Of a stretch of DNA of 64,000 nucleotides, positions 50,513-60,940 are shown in pieces (position 1 is the first letter of the stretch; each line of letters opens with the position of its first letter). A model generated the notes under the pieces. That model saw nothing but the letters and a program-made list of their open reading frames with translations. It was not told where the DNA came from and did no database searches. Position numbers and translations under genes: made by a program. This stretch comes from Fen-1308 sp035319125. Lineage in GTDB: Bacteria; Nitrospirota; Thermodesulfovibrionia; Thermodesulfovibrionales; Dissulfurispiraceae. The stretch is from contig DATHDG010000012.1 of the NCBI GenBank assembly GCA_035319125.1, positions 1 to 64,000 on the forward strand, in the 5' to 3' direction.

Positions 50513-53500
50513 ATGAATCCTTCTCGCACTTTTATTCTCCGGCCTGTCGCGACTACTCTCCTCATGGCTGCAATACTGCTGGCCGGTTTTGTGGCATATC
50601 GGGAACTGCCGGTATCAGCGCTGCCGCAGGTAGATTATCCTACTATCCAGGTTGTTACATTCTATCCCGGCGCCAGCCCCGACGTCGCAGCATCGTCAAT
50701 TACCGCGCCTTTAGAGCGCCAGTTCGGGCAGATGCCTGGTCTTAGACAAATGACGTCTACAAGCTCTGGAGGCAGCTCGGTAATCACGCTCCAATTCAGC
50801 CTGGATCTCAGCCTTGATGTCGCCGAGCAGGAGGTGCAGGCAGCAATCAACGCATCGGGAACCTTTCTGCCCAAGGACCTGCCGAATCCTCCGGTGTACA
50901 GCAAGGTAAACCCTGCTGATGCGCCTGTTCTGACTCTTGCGCTGACATCAAAGACCTTGCCCTTGTATCAGGTCGAGGACCTGGCCGATACCAGACTGGC
51001 TCAAAAAATATCACAACTGTCAGGTGTCGGTCTTGTAAGCATCAGTGGTGGCCAGCGCCCGGCAGTCAGGATCAGAGCCAATCCGACCGCCCTCTCAGCT
51101 TACGGGCTGACACTTGAAGACCTCCGCGCAGTTATTGGGGCCGCGAATGTCAATCAGGCGAAAGGCGGATTTGATGGGCCTCGGCAATCATCGATAATCG
51201 GGGCCAATGACCAGCTCACCTCAAGCAAGGATTATAAACCTCTTGTGGTCACTTACCGCAACAATGCCCCTGTCCTGATATCTGATGTGGCTGAAGTAAT
51301 TGACAATGCCGAAAATGTAAAGCAGGCGGCATGGATGAATGATTCTCCTGCTGTGATCGTCAATATTCAGAGGCAGCCCGGTTCGAATGTCATCGAAGTC
51401 GTGGATCGGATCAAGAAGCTATTGCCCCAGCTTCAAAGCACGCTACCTGCTGCGGTCACTGTGTCTATACTTACAGATCGTACAACTACCATACGTGCAT
51501 CCGTAGAAGACGTACAGTTCGAACTGATGCTGGCGGTTGCCCTTGTCGTGATGGTAATATTCATTTTCCTGCGAACACTGGCTGCAACTTCAATCCCCAG
51601 TGTCGCTGTGCCGCTGTCACTTGTCGGCACATTCGGCATTATGTACTTGCTTGGGTTTAGTCTGAACAACCTTACATTGATGGCCCTTACTATCGCGACC
51701 GGATTTGTTGTTGACGACGCCATAGTAATGATCGAGAACATAGCCCGCTATATTGAACAGGGCGAACCGCCGCTCAAAGCAGCGCTAAAGGGCTCTGAAC
51801 AGATTGCCTTTACCATCATGTCACTGACAGTCTCACTTGTGGCCGTGCTCATTCCACTGTTATTCATGAGCGATGTCGTAGGAAGGCTTTTCCGTGAATT
51901 CGCGATTACCCTTGGAGTGACCATCGTTATCTCGGCAATTGTTTCACTGACGCTGACACCCATGATGTGTGCAAGATTGCTCAAGCACACTCCAGAGCAA
52001 AATCAGAAGAAGTTCTTTGTGGCTTCCCAGCGCATTTTTGACCGGATAATTGAATTCTACGGCAGAACATTGAAGTGGGTACTTGATCATCAGAAGCTGA
52101 CATTGCTTGTGGCAGTTGCGACACTTGTTTTTACAATCATCTTGTACATAGCGATTCCAAAGGGCTTCTTTCCGGTGCAGGACACCGGGCTGATTATGGG
52201 AATTTCGGAAGCTTCCCAGTCGAGTTCATTTGATGCAATGGCCCGGAAGCAGCAGGAGATGGCCGCCCTTATTCTCAAGGATCCTGCAGTGCAGAGCCTG
52301 ACGACATTCATTGGTGTTGACGGCACTAATACGACCCTGAATAGTGGCCGGGTGCTGATCAATCTGAAACCGCTGTCTGAGCGCGGCATTAGCGCGAGCG
52401 ATACAATCAGGCGGCTGCAGCTTAAGATGGCAGAATTACATGGCATCACGCTTTTTATGCAGCCTGTCCAGGACCTGACAGTCGAAAGTCGGGTGAGCCG
52501 GACTCAATTCCAGTACAGCCTTGAAGATCCCAGCCTGGATGAGCTGAATGTCTGGACACCGAAGCTTGTATCAGCACTAAGCGCATTGCCGGAGCTGCGC
52601 GATGTGAGCAGTGACCTCCAGGATAAAGGTCTTCAGGCAATGATCACTATTGACCGCAACACTGCATCAAGACTTGGAATCACACCACAACTGATAGATG
52701 ATACGTTGTATGATTCCTTCGGGCAGCGGCTGGTTTCGACTATCTTCACCCAGTTGAACCAATACCGCGTAGTGCTCGAAGTGCAGCCCGAATACAAGCT
52801 CAATCCCGGAAAACTTCAGCATATTTATGTACGGAGCAGCAGCGGAGGGGTCGCACCGTTAACTGCCTTTACACAGATCAGCGAAACAACAGGGCCCCTT
52901 CTAATTAACCACCAGGGCCAGTTTCCGGCTACCAATCTTTCATTCAATCTGGCACCGGACGCCTCGCTAGGAGACGCTGTCAAGGCGATAGAATCAGAAA
53001 CGCAGAAGATTGGGATGCCCACAAGCATCAGGGGCAGCTTTCAGGGAACCGCGCAGGCATTTCGTTCTTCGCTTGCTAACGAACCGATTCTGATCTTGGC
53101 AGCTCTCATTACGGTTTATATTGTTCTAGGTGTGCTGTATGAAAGCTTCATCCATCCAATCACAATACTTTCGACGCTGCCTTCAGCAGGGGTTGGCGCG
53201 CTGCTTGCGCTCATTATTTGCAGGACCGAATTCAGCGTAATCTCGTTGATCGGCGTAATCCTTCTGATCGGCATAGTGAAGAAGAATGGAATTATGATGG
53301 TCGACTTTGCGCTCGATGCCGAGCGCAGGGAAGGAAAAGAGCCTGTGGAGGCGATTTATCAGGCCTGCCTGCTGAGGTTCAGGCCGATCATGATGACTAC
53401 GATGTCGGCCATACTCGCAGCCGTGCCGCTCGCACTGGGATCAGGTGTCGGTTCGGAGTTGCGCAGACCAATGGGAATCTCGATTATAGGAGGGCTTATC

Positions 53501-53641
53501 TTCAGTCAGGTGCTGACTCTCTATACGACACCGGTAATATATCTGTGGTTCGATAGGCTTGCCCAGCGATTCGGTAAAAAACAGCCTGAGTCAAATCCAA
53601 ACGACTATGCCGGTGGATCTTCGGAGATTTGTAAGGATTAG
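50513..53641 (+). CDS. mdtB: RND multidrug efflux transporter (MdtB-like)
   Basis: 1042 residues, full-length HAE1-type RND protein with twelve expected helices and two large periplasmic loops. Proton-relay Asp pair in ATGFVVDDAIVMIENI and Lys in GIVKKNGIMMVDFALD are intact. The N-terminus (ELPVSALPQVDYPTIQV) resembles MdtB. It begins four bases after the adaptor stop. It pairs with the next, different RND subunit, as in the MdtB2C heterotrimer. Confidence 0.92.
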   Translation: MNPSRTFILRPVATTLLMAAILLAGFVAYRELPVSALPQVDYPTIQVVTFYPGASPDVAASSITAPLERQFGQMPGLRQMTSTSSGGSSVITLQFSLDLSLDVAEQEVQAAINASGTFLPKDLPNPPVYSKVNPADAPVLTLALTSKTLPLYQVEDLADTRLAQKISQLSGVGLVSISGGQRPAVRIRANPTALSAYGLTLEDLRAVIGAANVNQAKGGFDGPRQSSIIGANDQLTSSKDYKPLVVTYRNNAPVLISDVAEVIDNAENVKQAAWMNDSPAVIVNIQRQPGSNVIEVVDRIKKLLPQLQSTLPAAVTVSILTDRTTTIRASVEDVQFELMLAVALVVMVIFIFLRTLAATSIPSVAVPLSLVGTFGIMYLLGFSLNNLTLMALTIATGFVVDDAIVMIENIARYIEQGEPPLKAALKGSEQIAFTIMSLTVSLVAVLIPLLFMSDVVGRLFREFAITLGVTIVISAIVSLTLTPMMCARLLKHTPEQNQKKFFVASQRIFDRIIEFYGRTLKWVLDHQKLTLLVAVATLVFTIILYIAIPKGFFPVQDTGLIMGISEASQSSSFDAMARKQQEMAALILKDPAVQSLTTFIGVDGTNTTLNSGRVLINLKPLSERGISASDTIRRLQLKMAELHGITLFMQPVQDLTVESRVSRTQFQYSLEDPSLDELNVWTPKLVSALSALPELRDVSSDLQDKGLQAMITIDRNTASRLGITPQLIDDTLYDSFGQRLVSTIFTQLNQYRVVLEVQPEYKLNPGKLQHIYVRSSSGGVAPLTAFTQISETTGPLLINHQGQFPATNLSFNLAPDASLGDAVKAIESETQKIGMPTSIRGSFQGTAQAFRSSLANEPILILAALITVYIVLGVLYESFIHPITILSTLPSAGVGALLALIICRTEFSVISLIGVILLIGIVKKNGIMMVDFALDAERREGKEPVEAIYQACLLRFRPIMMTTMSAILAAVPLALGSGVGSELRRPMGISIIGGLIFSQVLTLYTTPVIYLWFDRLAQRFGKKQPESNPNDYAGGSSEICKD

Positions 53642-53647
53642 TCCTGA

Positions 53648-56600
53648 ATGAACATTTCACGGCCATTCATCAACAGACCTGTAGCTACCACGCTCCTGAC
53701 GATAGGCATTGCGCTTGCCGGTCTTGTTGCCGTGAAAATGCTGCCGGTGGCCCCGATCCCGCAGGTGGATTATCCGACGATATCCGTGTCGGCATCGCTG
53801 CCTGGAGCCAGCCCGGAAACGATGGCAACCTCTGTTGCCGCCCCACTTGAGCGCCAGTTCAGCCGCATAGCCGGTGTTACCGAAATGACGTCTTCAAGCT
53901 CTCTCGGTTCTACGTCTGTGACGCTGCAGTTTGATCTCAACCGGAACATCGACGGTGCCGCGCGTGATGTCCAGGCCGCCATAAATGCTGCGCGCACATA
54001 TCTGCCGTCTAATCTGCCTTCCAATCCGACATATCGCAAAGTAAACCCTGCAGACGCTCCAATTCTCATCATCGCTCTGCAGTCGGACACGATGAGCAAG
54101 GCGCAGGTCTATGACGCTGCTTCGACCATCCTGGCCCAGAAGCTTTCGCAAATTGAAGGAATCGGACAGGTTATTGTCGGAGGAAGTTCACTGCCCGCAG
54201 TTCGTGTGGAGCTCAATCCATCGGCTTTGAACAAATATGGAATCGGCCTTGAAGACGTGCGCAATATGCTAAGCACAACAAATGTCAGACGACCCAAAGG
54301 TCAGTTGGACGGCGAAAAGACCACCTGGGAGGTCCGTACGAACGATCAGTTATACAAGGCTGTCGAGTACCGGCCCTTAATTGTCACTTACAGATCCGGG
54401 TCTCCGGTGCGGCTTTCTGATGTGGCAAGTGTTGAAGACTCAGTTGAGGATGTGCGCAACGCGGGACTTGTCAACGGTAAACCGGCAATCCCACTTATAT
54501 TGTTTAAGCAGCCAGGTGCTAATGTCGTCGAAACGGTTGACCGCGTCAGACAACTTCTTCCGCAGCTTCAGGCTGCGATACCTGGTGCCATCAACATGTC
54601 TATAGTGATGGACCGGACGACGACCATACGTGCCTCGCTTGCGCATGTGGAAATGAATGTAGTTGTCGCGGGCATACTCGTCATACTTGTGGTATTTCTT
54701 TTCCTCCGGAATATACGGGCAACAATGATACCGAGCGTTGCCGTCCCTGTATCCTTGATCAGCACTTTTGGCGTGATGTATCTGCTTAATTACAGCCTTG
54801 ATAATCTCTCGCTTATGGCATTAACTATAGCGACGGGATTTGTAGTGGATGACGCAATAGTCGTACTTGAAAATGTCATGCGTCATCTCGAAAACGGCGT
54901 CCCTGCGAGACAGGCGGCTATCCTCGGGGCTAAGGAGATCGGGTTTACGGTTCTAAGCATCAGCGTTTCACTTGTGGCGGTATTCATTCCGATTCTGCTT
55001 ATGGGGGGGATGCTGGGCCGGTTGTTCCGGGAATTTGCAGTGACATTGTCAGTGGCTATAATAATTTCGCTCATCGTATCACTCACTACGACCCCTATGA
55101 TGTGCGCGATACTGCTGAAACCGGAGAAAGAAATTTCCCGAGGCTGGTTTTACAAAGCTGGAGAAAGGGCTTTTGATTGGGTACACAGGCATTATGAATC
55201 GAGTCTTGCAAGGGCTCTGCGCCGTCCTCGGCTGATGCTCGGCATAACGCTTATAACACTTGTCGTAAGTATTATTTTGTATATAAAGGTTCCAAAGGGC
55301 TTTTTCCCGCAGCAGGATACGGGCCGGCTTACGGGTACGATTCAGGCGTCACAGGACATTTCCTTTCAGGCTATGCAGCAAAAACTCTCAGCGATTGTTA
55401 ACGCAGTTATGGAAGATTCAGCTGTGGAGTCAGTCACCGCATTTACGGGAGGAGGCGGCGGCACCAGGAATACGGGCCGTATGTTTATTGCGCTGAAGCC
55501 GATTGAGACGCGAAAGATATCAGCAGACATGGTAATTGCGCGACTCCGTCCGAAGTTGAGTAGCGTAGCCGGCGCCCCGGCTTATCTCCAATCTGTTCAG
55601 GACGTTCGCATGGGCGGTAGAATGGGCGGGGCAGCGTACCAGTACACATTGCAGAGTGATGATCTCGGGGAATTACTGGCATGGGCACCCAAGGTCGAAG
55701 CGCAGCTGCGAACACTGTCTGGTGTTGCAGATGTCAACAGCGACAGGCAGGATAAAGGTATGCAGACATCGCTTGTTATTGACCGCGATACGGCATCTCG
55801 TTTCGGCATAACTCCGCAGCTGATTGATGATACTCTCTATGATGCATTTGGCCAGAGGCAGGTCTCGATTATGTACACGCTTCTCAACCAGTACCATGTT
55901 GTGATGGAAGTAGCGCCCCAGTACTGGCAGCGGCCCGAGACGTTGCGGGATATCTATATTCGTACTCCGGCAGGCGCCCAAGTCCCGCTGAGCGCCTTTG
56001 CCAGATACGAGCCGACGTCGACAGCTCTCGCAGTAGCGCATCAGGGACAGTTCCCTGCAGTAACACTGTCGTTCAATCTTTCTCCGGGGCTTGCTCTTGG
56101 TGATGCAGTGACCGCCATCCAGAATGCGACCAGAAAGATTGGAATGCCTGCCGGCATTAACGGCAGTTTTCAGGGCACAGCTCAGGCGTTCCAGGCATCT
56201 CTTGCGAACCAGCCTTTTCTCATTCTTGCTGCACTTCTCGCAGTATATATCGTTCTTGGCATACTTTATGAAAGTTACATACATCCGATCACGATTCTCT
56301 CGACATTACCATCAGCGGGCGTCGGCGCACTTATGGCACTTCTGATATCCGGCACAGAGCTTACGATAATTGCGCTAATAGGTATTATATTGCTCATAGG
56401 CATAGTGAAGAAGAACGGTATAATGATGGTCGATTTTGCACTTGATGCCGAAAGGAAGGAAGGCAAAAAACCTGAAGATGCAATCTATCAGGCATGTCTG
56501 CTCAGGTTCAGACCGATAATGATGACAACAATGGCTGCTCTGCTCGGCGCGCTGCCTCTTGCAATCGGCGGCGGTGTAGGAAGCGAGCTCAGAAGCCCTC

Positions 56601-56761
56601 TTGGCATCACCATTGTAGGTGGTCTGATCTTCAGCCAGATGCTCACGCTTTATACAACCCCGGTGGTATATCTGTACATGGACCGGCTGCGATTATGGTT
56701 TGAGGCAAGACGCAGGATAAGGTCGGCCGCAAGGCTCGGCGAGGAAAAAATAGTGATATAG
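53648..56761 (+). CDS. mdtC: RND multidrug efflux transporter (MdtC-like)
   Basis: 1037 residues. Same architecture as the preceding protein, with the Asp pair in ATGFVVDDAIVVLENV and Lys in GIVKKNGIMMVDF. N-terminal KMLPVAPIPQVDYPTISVSA resembles MdtC. The two RND genes are clearly paralogous but diverged, so they are a heteromeric pair rather than a recent duplication. Six bases separate them. Confidence 0.92.
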   Translation: MNISRPFINRPVATTLLTIGIALAGLVAVKMLPVAPIPQVDYPTISVSASLPGASPETMATSVAAPLERQFSRIAGVTEMTSSSSLGSTSVTLQFDLNRNIDGAARDVQAAINAARTYLPSNLPSNPTYRKVNPADAPILIIALQSDTMSKAQVYDAASTILAQKLSQIEGIGQVIVGGSSLPAVRVELNPSALNKYGIGLEDVRNMLSTTNVRRPKGQLDGEKTTWEVRTNDQLYKAVEYRPLIVTYRSGSPVRLSDVASVEDSVEDVRNAGLVNGKPAIPLILFKQPGANVVETVDRVRQLLPQLQAAIPGAINMSIVMDRTTTIRASLAHVEMNVVVAGILVILVVFLFLRNIRATMIPSVAVPVSLISTFGVMYLLNYSLDNLSLMALTIATGFVVDDAIVVLENVMRHLENGVPARQAAILGAKEIGFTVLSISVSLVAVFIPILLMGGMLGRLFREFAVTLSVAIIISLIVSLTTTPMMCAILLKPEKEISRGWFYKAGERAFDWVHRHYESSLARALRRPRLMLGITLITLVVSIILYIKVPKGFFPQQDTGRLTGTIQASQDISFQAMQQKLSAIVNAVMEDSAVESVTAFTGGGGGTRNTGRMFIALKPIETRKISADMVIARLRPKLSSVAGAPAYLQSVQDVRMGGRMGGAAYQYTLQSDDLGELLAWAPKVEAQLRTLSGVADVNSDRQDKGMQTSLVIDRDTASRFGITPQLIDDTLYDAFGQRQVSIMYTLLNQYHVVMEVAPQYWQRPETLRDIYIRTPAGAQVPLSAFARYEPTSTALAVAHQGQFPAVTLSFNLSPGLALGDAVTAIQNATRKIGMPAGINGSFQGTAQAFQASLANQPFLILAALLAVYIVLGILYESYIHPITILSTLPSAGVGALMALLISGTELTIIALIGIILLIGIVKKNGIMMVDFALDAERKEGKKPEDAIYQACLLRFRPIMMTTMAALLGALPLAIGGGVGSELRSPLGITIVGGLIFSQMLTLYTTPVVYLYMDRLRLWFEARRRIRSAARLGEEKIVI

Positions 56762-56773
56762 GGGATTATATTC

Positions 56774-56830
56774 GTAGGGGCGCCGCTTGCTGCGCCCAAA
56801 TAGAGAGGGCAGGGCAAGCCCTGCCCCTAC
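56774..56830. repeat. GTAGGGGC inverted repeat (intergenic palindromic element)
   Basis: GTAGGGGC (56774-56781) and GCCCCTAC (56823-56830) bound the element; inside, GGGCAGGGC and GCCCTGCCC form a second hairpin. Such GTAGGGGC palindromes are widely dispersed intergenic repeats. It lies between the MdtC-like gene and the outer-membrane factor gene and could form an mRNA hairpin. Confidence 0.6.
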
Positions 56831-56848
56831 ATTACAGGAAGGGTAATT

Positions 56849-58315
56849 ATGATTCCTTTAAAGCCATGCATCCGCTATTCATTTATCTTCTGCACATTTA
56901 TTCTGTCTTTTGGTTGCACGGTCGGCCCGGACTATGTCAAGCCAACGGCAGACACGCCGCCTTCATACAAGGAAATAGGCGACACTGAATGGAAAGTGGC
57001 GCAGCCTAGTGATGATGTTAAGCGGGGATCCTGGTGGGAGATATACGGCGATAGTCAGCTCAACGCGCTTGAAGAACAGGTAAAGATTTCAAACCAGAAC
57101 ATTGCTGCTGCAGAGGCACAGTATCGTCAGGCCCGTGCGCTAGTGCAGGGAGCGAGGGCAGCCTACTTCCCGACTGCTTCGCTTGATGCGTCGTTTACGC
57201 GTTCCAGCAGGGGAAGCGGCTCTACGGCTGGATTATCTGCCGGAGCATCGGCAGCAAGAGCATCATCAACAGTATCAGATTATCTGTTGTCGGGTAACGT
57301 TTCATGGGAGCCGGACATCTGGGGCAAAGTGCGCCGGACTGTTGAGGCAAGTGAAGCTAACGCACAGGCAAGCTCAGCCGACCTTGAATCTCTGATACTC
57401 AGCTTGCAAGCTGAACTTGCACAGAACTATTTTCAGTTATGTGCCATTGACGCTCAAAAGCAACTTTATGATTCTACGGTCAAAGCTTATCAGACATTCC
57501 TGGAAATGACTAAAAACCGCTATGCGAGCGGAGTGGCTTCCAAAGCCGATGTGCTTCAGGCCGAGACGCAACTCAGGACTGCTCAGGCGCAGGCAATCGA
57601 TATAGGAGTTCAGCGAGCTCAGCTCGAGCATGCGATAGCGCTGCTTATCGGCAAGCCGGCATCTGCCTTCTCGATTCCTGGGTCGTCACTTTCAGCCCGA
57701 CCGCCCGGAATACCTGTTGGAATGCCGTCGGATTTGCTTGAGCGCAGACCGGACATAGCTGCTGCAGAAAGGCGTGTCGCTGCGGCAAATGCTCAAATAG
57801 GTGTGGCCAAGGCGGCTTATTATCCCAACATAACACTCAGTGCATCAGGAGGTTTCGAGTCCTCGCACTTATCAAAATGGCTGACATGGCCGAACCGGTT
57901 TTGGTCTGTAGGGACTAACGTCCTTGAAACAGTGTTTGACGGAGGTCTGAGGGCTTCGCTTACAGAACAGGCCAGGGCTGCATATGATGCTAACGTAGCC
58001 GCGTATCGGCAGACTGTTCTTACGGGCTTTCAGGAAGTGGAAGACAACCTCGCAGCTCTTCGCATATTGGAGCAAGAGGCCACCGTACTGGAGGAAGCAC
58101 TGAAGGCCGCCAGACAGTCGGTTGTGGTGATACTCAATCAATACAAAGCGGGAACAGTCAGTTATCTTGATGTAGTCAATGTCCAGACTATTGCATTAAA
58201 TAATGAGCGCACGGCACTGGATATCGCTGGACGACGAATGACAGCCAGCGTGCTTCTCATCAAGGCGCTTGGAGGAGGCTGGTCTTATATTAAACAGCCG
58301 GATCTGGTGGAATGA
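56849..58315 (+). CDS. NodT-family outer-membrane efflux lipoprotein
   Basis: 488 residues: lipoprotein signal with lipobox FGC (FILSFGCTVGPDYVKP), then the repeated TolC-like domains: WWEIYGDSQLNALEEQV, ISNQNIAAAEAQYRQARALV, FLEMTKNRYASGVASKADV and VVILNQYKAGTVSYLDVV. It forms the outer-membrane channel for the MdtABC-like pump. Last gene of the operon. Confidence 0.93.
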   Translation: MIPLKPCIRYSFIFCTFILSFGCTVGPDYVKPTADTPPSYKEIGDTEWKVAQPSDDVKRGSWWEIYGDSQLNALEEQVKISNQNIAAAEAQYRQARALVQGARAAYFPTASLDASFTRSSRGSGSTAGLSAGASAARASSTVSDYLLSGNVSWEPDIWGKVRRTVEASEANAQASSADLESLILSLQAELAQNYFQLCAIDAQKQLYDSTVKAYQTFLEMTKNRYASGVASKADVLQAETQLRTAQAQAIDIGVQRAQLEHAIALLIGKPASAFSIPGSSLSARPPGIPVGMPSDLLERRPDIAAAERRVAAANAQIGVAKAAYYPNITLSASGGFESSHLSKWLTWPNRFWSVGTNVLETVFDGGLRASLTEQARAAYDANVAAYRQTVLTGFQEVEDNLAALRILEQEATVLEEALKAARQSVVVILNQYKAGTVSYLDVVNVQTIALNNERTALDIAGRRMTASVLLIKALGGGWSYIKQPDLVE

Positions 58316-58338
58316 TCTCCTTGTGGTTGTATTCCTTC

Positions 58339-59412
58339 TTATCTCTTGATGGCATCGGCGAGCACTCTGCATGCGTGACCGTTTAGCCCTACGTTATAAG
58401 GCGGAGAAGCAGGATTGTAGGATATCAATTTGCTTGTAAGCTGTCGTTCTGCCGAAGTGTCTTTCATATTCTGGGCGGCCATAGCCCACCAGACGATCTT
58501 GTCAAACTGGCTTTCGTTTGAGATTCTGCCGGGCAATGCATAATAAAACCGACCCTTCAAATAATTGTATAGGCGTACCCTGTCGGCGCTGGACGGCAGC
58601 CATGCAACAGCCATGAGCTGGATCTGCTGATCTGGATACCAATATTTCAGGCTTGAAATGTCTTCAATTGTTTCATCACCGGCAATGCCGATTGCATAAT
58701 GAATTGGATTCCGCGACATGAAGAGTAAAGTCTCGATGGCATAACGGGTATTTTCAGCCTGATCAGCAGGGCCCTGCAAGCCTGTTCGATCCCACGAAGA
58801 AATTTCCGATGCTGCTATCATGCCACGGTAGACTTCTATGTTATCCTCCAGAAAAGCGAAATCATAGCCGGGTTTAGCCTGGGTCAGGCTATCGGGCTGC
58901 ATCGTGAGCTGCTGGGCATGTAATAGTCCCGGCACTGCGCGTGTCAGCATCTGAGCGAGCGGCTGATCAGCAGGCGTATGCAAGAGGATTTTTTGCGTGA
59001 CTTCAAGGAACGTTGAGGCATACGAATCTGTTGAATCGTAATCATAATCAGGAGACCAGGTGCCAACGGTTCCCGTGTAATCGTAGATAGTGCCATCAGC
59101 ATTCTGGTGCCCGATATACCAGGTGGCCCAGGATTGAGCCGCATTCAAATATCGAGGATCGAATGTAATGTCATAAGCCTTCATTAGGCCGATAGCCGCC
59201 AGGTTGCTGAAATAGGGTATTACCTCAAATGGTGGCGTGGTTGGATCGCCCATGACGATCGCTCCATCAGACAACTGATTTGAGAGGATTTGGTCTGCAA
59301 ACCGGACTAATGCGTCCTGCGCTGAATCAACAGCAAATGAAGGGTTAGCCAGTACAAACGTACTGACTAAGATCAGGCAGGCTATCGGGATTGTTTTTGC
59401 AAGGATATTCAC
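58339..59412 (-). CDS. secreted all-alpha (glycoside hydrolase-like) protein, function unknown
   Basis: 357 residues from GTG 59412, supported by GGAGGTG six bases upstream. Signal peptide (IPIACLILVSTFVLANPSFA). The remainder is helical with repeated aromatic helix starts (AAQSWATWYIGHQNADGTIY, SYASTFLEVTQKIL, TRYAIETLLFMS, WWAMAAQNM), like the (alpha/alpha)6 toroid of glycoside hydrolases and terpenoid-cyclase folds. Catalytic acids cannot be assigned with confidence. Exported to the periplasm or outside. Convergent with the efflux operon. Confidence 0.68.
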   Translation of the reverse strand: MNILAKTIPIACLILVSTFVLANPSFAVDSAQDALVRFADQILSNQLSDGAIVMGDPTTPPFEVIPYFSNLAAIGLMKAYDITFDPRYLNAAQSWATWYIGHQNADGTIYDYTGTVGTWSPDYDYDSTDSYASTFLEVTQKILLHTPADQPLAQMLTRAVPGLLHAQQLTMQPDSLTQAKPGYDFAFLEDNIEVYRGMIAASEISSWDRTGLQGPADQAENTRYAIETLLFMSRNPIHYAIGIAGDETIEDISSLKYWYPDQQIQLMAVAWLPSSADRVRLYNYLKGRFYYALPGRISNESQFDKIVWWAMAAQNMKDTSAERQLTSKLISYNPASPPYNVGLNGHACRVLADAIKR

Positions 59413-59593
59413 TGCAGCACCTCCGCAACTAACTTGACCGCCGATGGTTTAACTTTGAAAAGCCAGGGATCGTAAATATAGAATAGAGCCTTTTAGACAG
59501 CTTATCTGTGAGCTTTATCACGACCGGTGACGGATTATTCGGCCTTTGCATATCCTTGTGCTAAACTAGAACTGATCATGAAGGAAAAGCGCC

Positions 59594-60706
59594 ATGATTG
59601 ACAAAATCCCTGATGATCTTCGCGCCATTGCCGCGCGGTTTGCGACTACCGGCCAGGTTGTCGCTGTTCAGCCCTTCGGGAGCGGCAATATCAACGATAC
59701 GTTTCTGGTGACGATTGCTTCCGGGAAAGAACGCTTCATCCTGCAGCGTCTCAATACGCATGTCTTCAGGCAGCCGGACCTTGTCATGAAGAACATGCTT
59801 GCAGCTACGGAACATATCAATGCGCGGATACGTAATTTTTCCGTGCCGAACGGTAGACGCTGGGAGACCCCGGTAGTGCTTCGCTCAGTGGACGGGCATG
59901 ACCACTTGATTGATGATCGCGGCTCTTTCTGGCGAGCCATCAGTTTCATAGAAGATGCCGAAACCTTCGACGCTGTGCGGAATACAGCACATGCGGAAGA
60001 GATAGGGTTTGCGCTCGGCATGTTTCATAATCTGGTAAGCGACCTGCCGCCTTATATGCTCGCTGATACTCTTGAAGGGTTCCATATCACGCCGCAATAT
60101 CTGCTGCACTTCGATGATATCAGGAGAAAAAGATCTCTGAATTCTCCCGATGCGAAATATTGCTTTCGGTTCATCGAAGCCCGGCGGCCGCTTGCACAGG
60201 TGCTAGAAGAGGCAAAGACGCGCGGTCATCTGCTTGTCAGGACAATGCACGGTGATCCGAAGGTCAACAATGTATTGATTGACAGCTCAACGCGTCAGGC
60301 CGTGGGAATGATAGATCTTGATACCGTCAAACCGGGGCTTGTCCACTATGACATCGGCGACTGTTTGCGCTCTGCGTGCAATCCTCTGGGCGAAGAAGTT
60401 AACAACCTGGAGAGCGTAAGGTTCGAGCCGGACCTCTGCCGAGCCATTCTTCGCGGGTATCTTTCCCAGGCAAGGGGCTTTCTTCTGGCGCCGGACTATG
60501 AATATCTGTTTGATGCAGTTCTCCTGATAGCATTCGAGCTGGGCCTTCGTTTTTTTACTGATCACCTGGAGGGCGATGTTTATTTCAAGACCAGACGCGA
60601 AGGCCACAATCTGCAGAGGGCACTCGTGCAGTTCAAACTCGTTGAGAGGATCGAAGCGCAGGAAACAGCCATTCGCGCCATTATCGGGCCATTATCGCGA
60701 AAGTAG
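59594..60706 (+). CDS. APH-fold sugar kinase, N-acetylhexosamine kinase (NahK)-like
   Basis: 370 residues. N-lobe GSGNINDTFLVT and RFILQRLN (ATP Lys), catalytic loop MHGDPKVNNVLID, metal-binding GMIDLDTVKPGLVHYDIGD. These segments match the NahK/mucin-desulfatase-like branch of the phosphotransferase family, which phosphorylates N-acetylhexosamines at C1. The substrate here is inferred from family likeness only. AAGGA precedes the ATG. The gene stands alone. Confidence 0.82.
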   Translation: MIDKIPDDLRAIAARFATTGQVVAVQPFGSGNINDTFLVTIASGKERFILQRLNTHVFRQPDLVMKNMLAATEHINARIRNFSVPNGRRWETPVVLRSVDGHDHLIDDRGSFWRAISFIEDAETFDAVRNTAHAEEIGFALGMFHNLVSDLPPYMLADTLEGFHITPQYLLHFDDIRRKRSLNSPDAKYCFRFIEARRPLAQVLEEAKTRGHLLVRTMHGDPKVNNVLIDSSTRQAVGMIDLDTVKPGLVHYDIGDCLRSACNPLGEEVNNLESVRFEPDLCRAILRGYLSQARGFLLAPDYEYLFDAVLLIAFELGLRFFTDHLEGDVYFKTRREGHNLQRALVQFKLVERIEAQETAIRAIIGPLSRK

Positions 60707-60940
60707 GGTAACCGCGCATCGCCTCCAAATATGTGAAAGACACGGCAGGAATACTGAAGCTGATGATTGATGGAGAACAAGTCCATTCATGTCGCCGGAA
60801 CGTACCTTAAGGAAATGGGTTCACCTGAAAGTCCGCGCCCGAGCGAAGCGATGGGAAGAATGCGGCAGTTGAGGGGCCGGTTTCACGGCCCCTCTCGAAC
60901 ACCAGGTTGGAATCATTTGCGTGTTTTGTTCAAGGCGAAC
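60707..60940. other. intergenic region with repeat and strong hairpin
   Basis: No gene seen. It holds one copy of a 23-base repeat (60838-60860) followed by the hairpin GAGGGGCCG (60871-60879) / CGGCCCCTC (60886-60894), which has no T-tract. Short open frames here have no ribosome binding site. Confidence 0.5.
60838..60860 (+). repeat. 23-base direct repeat, copy 1
   Basis: Sequence from CCCGAGCGAAG to GGGAAGAA, identical to 61886-61908. A hairpin of unrelated sequence follows ten bases later. Confidence 0.65.
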
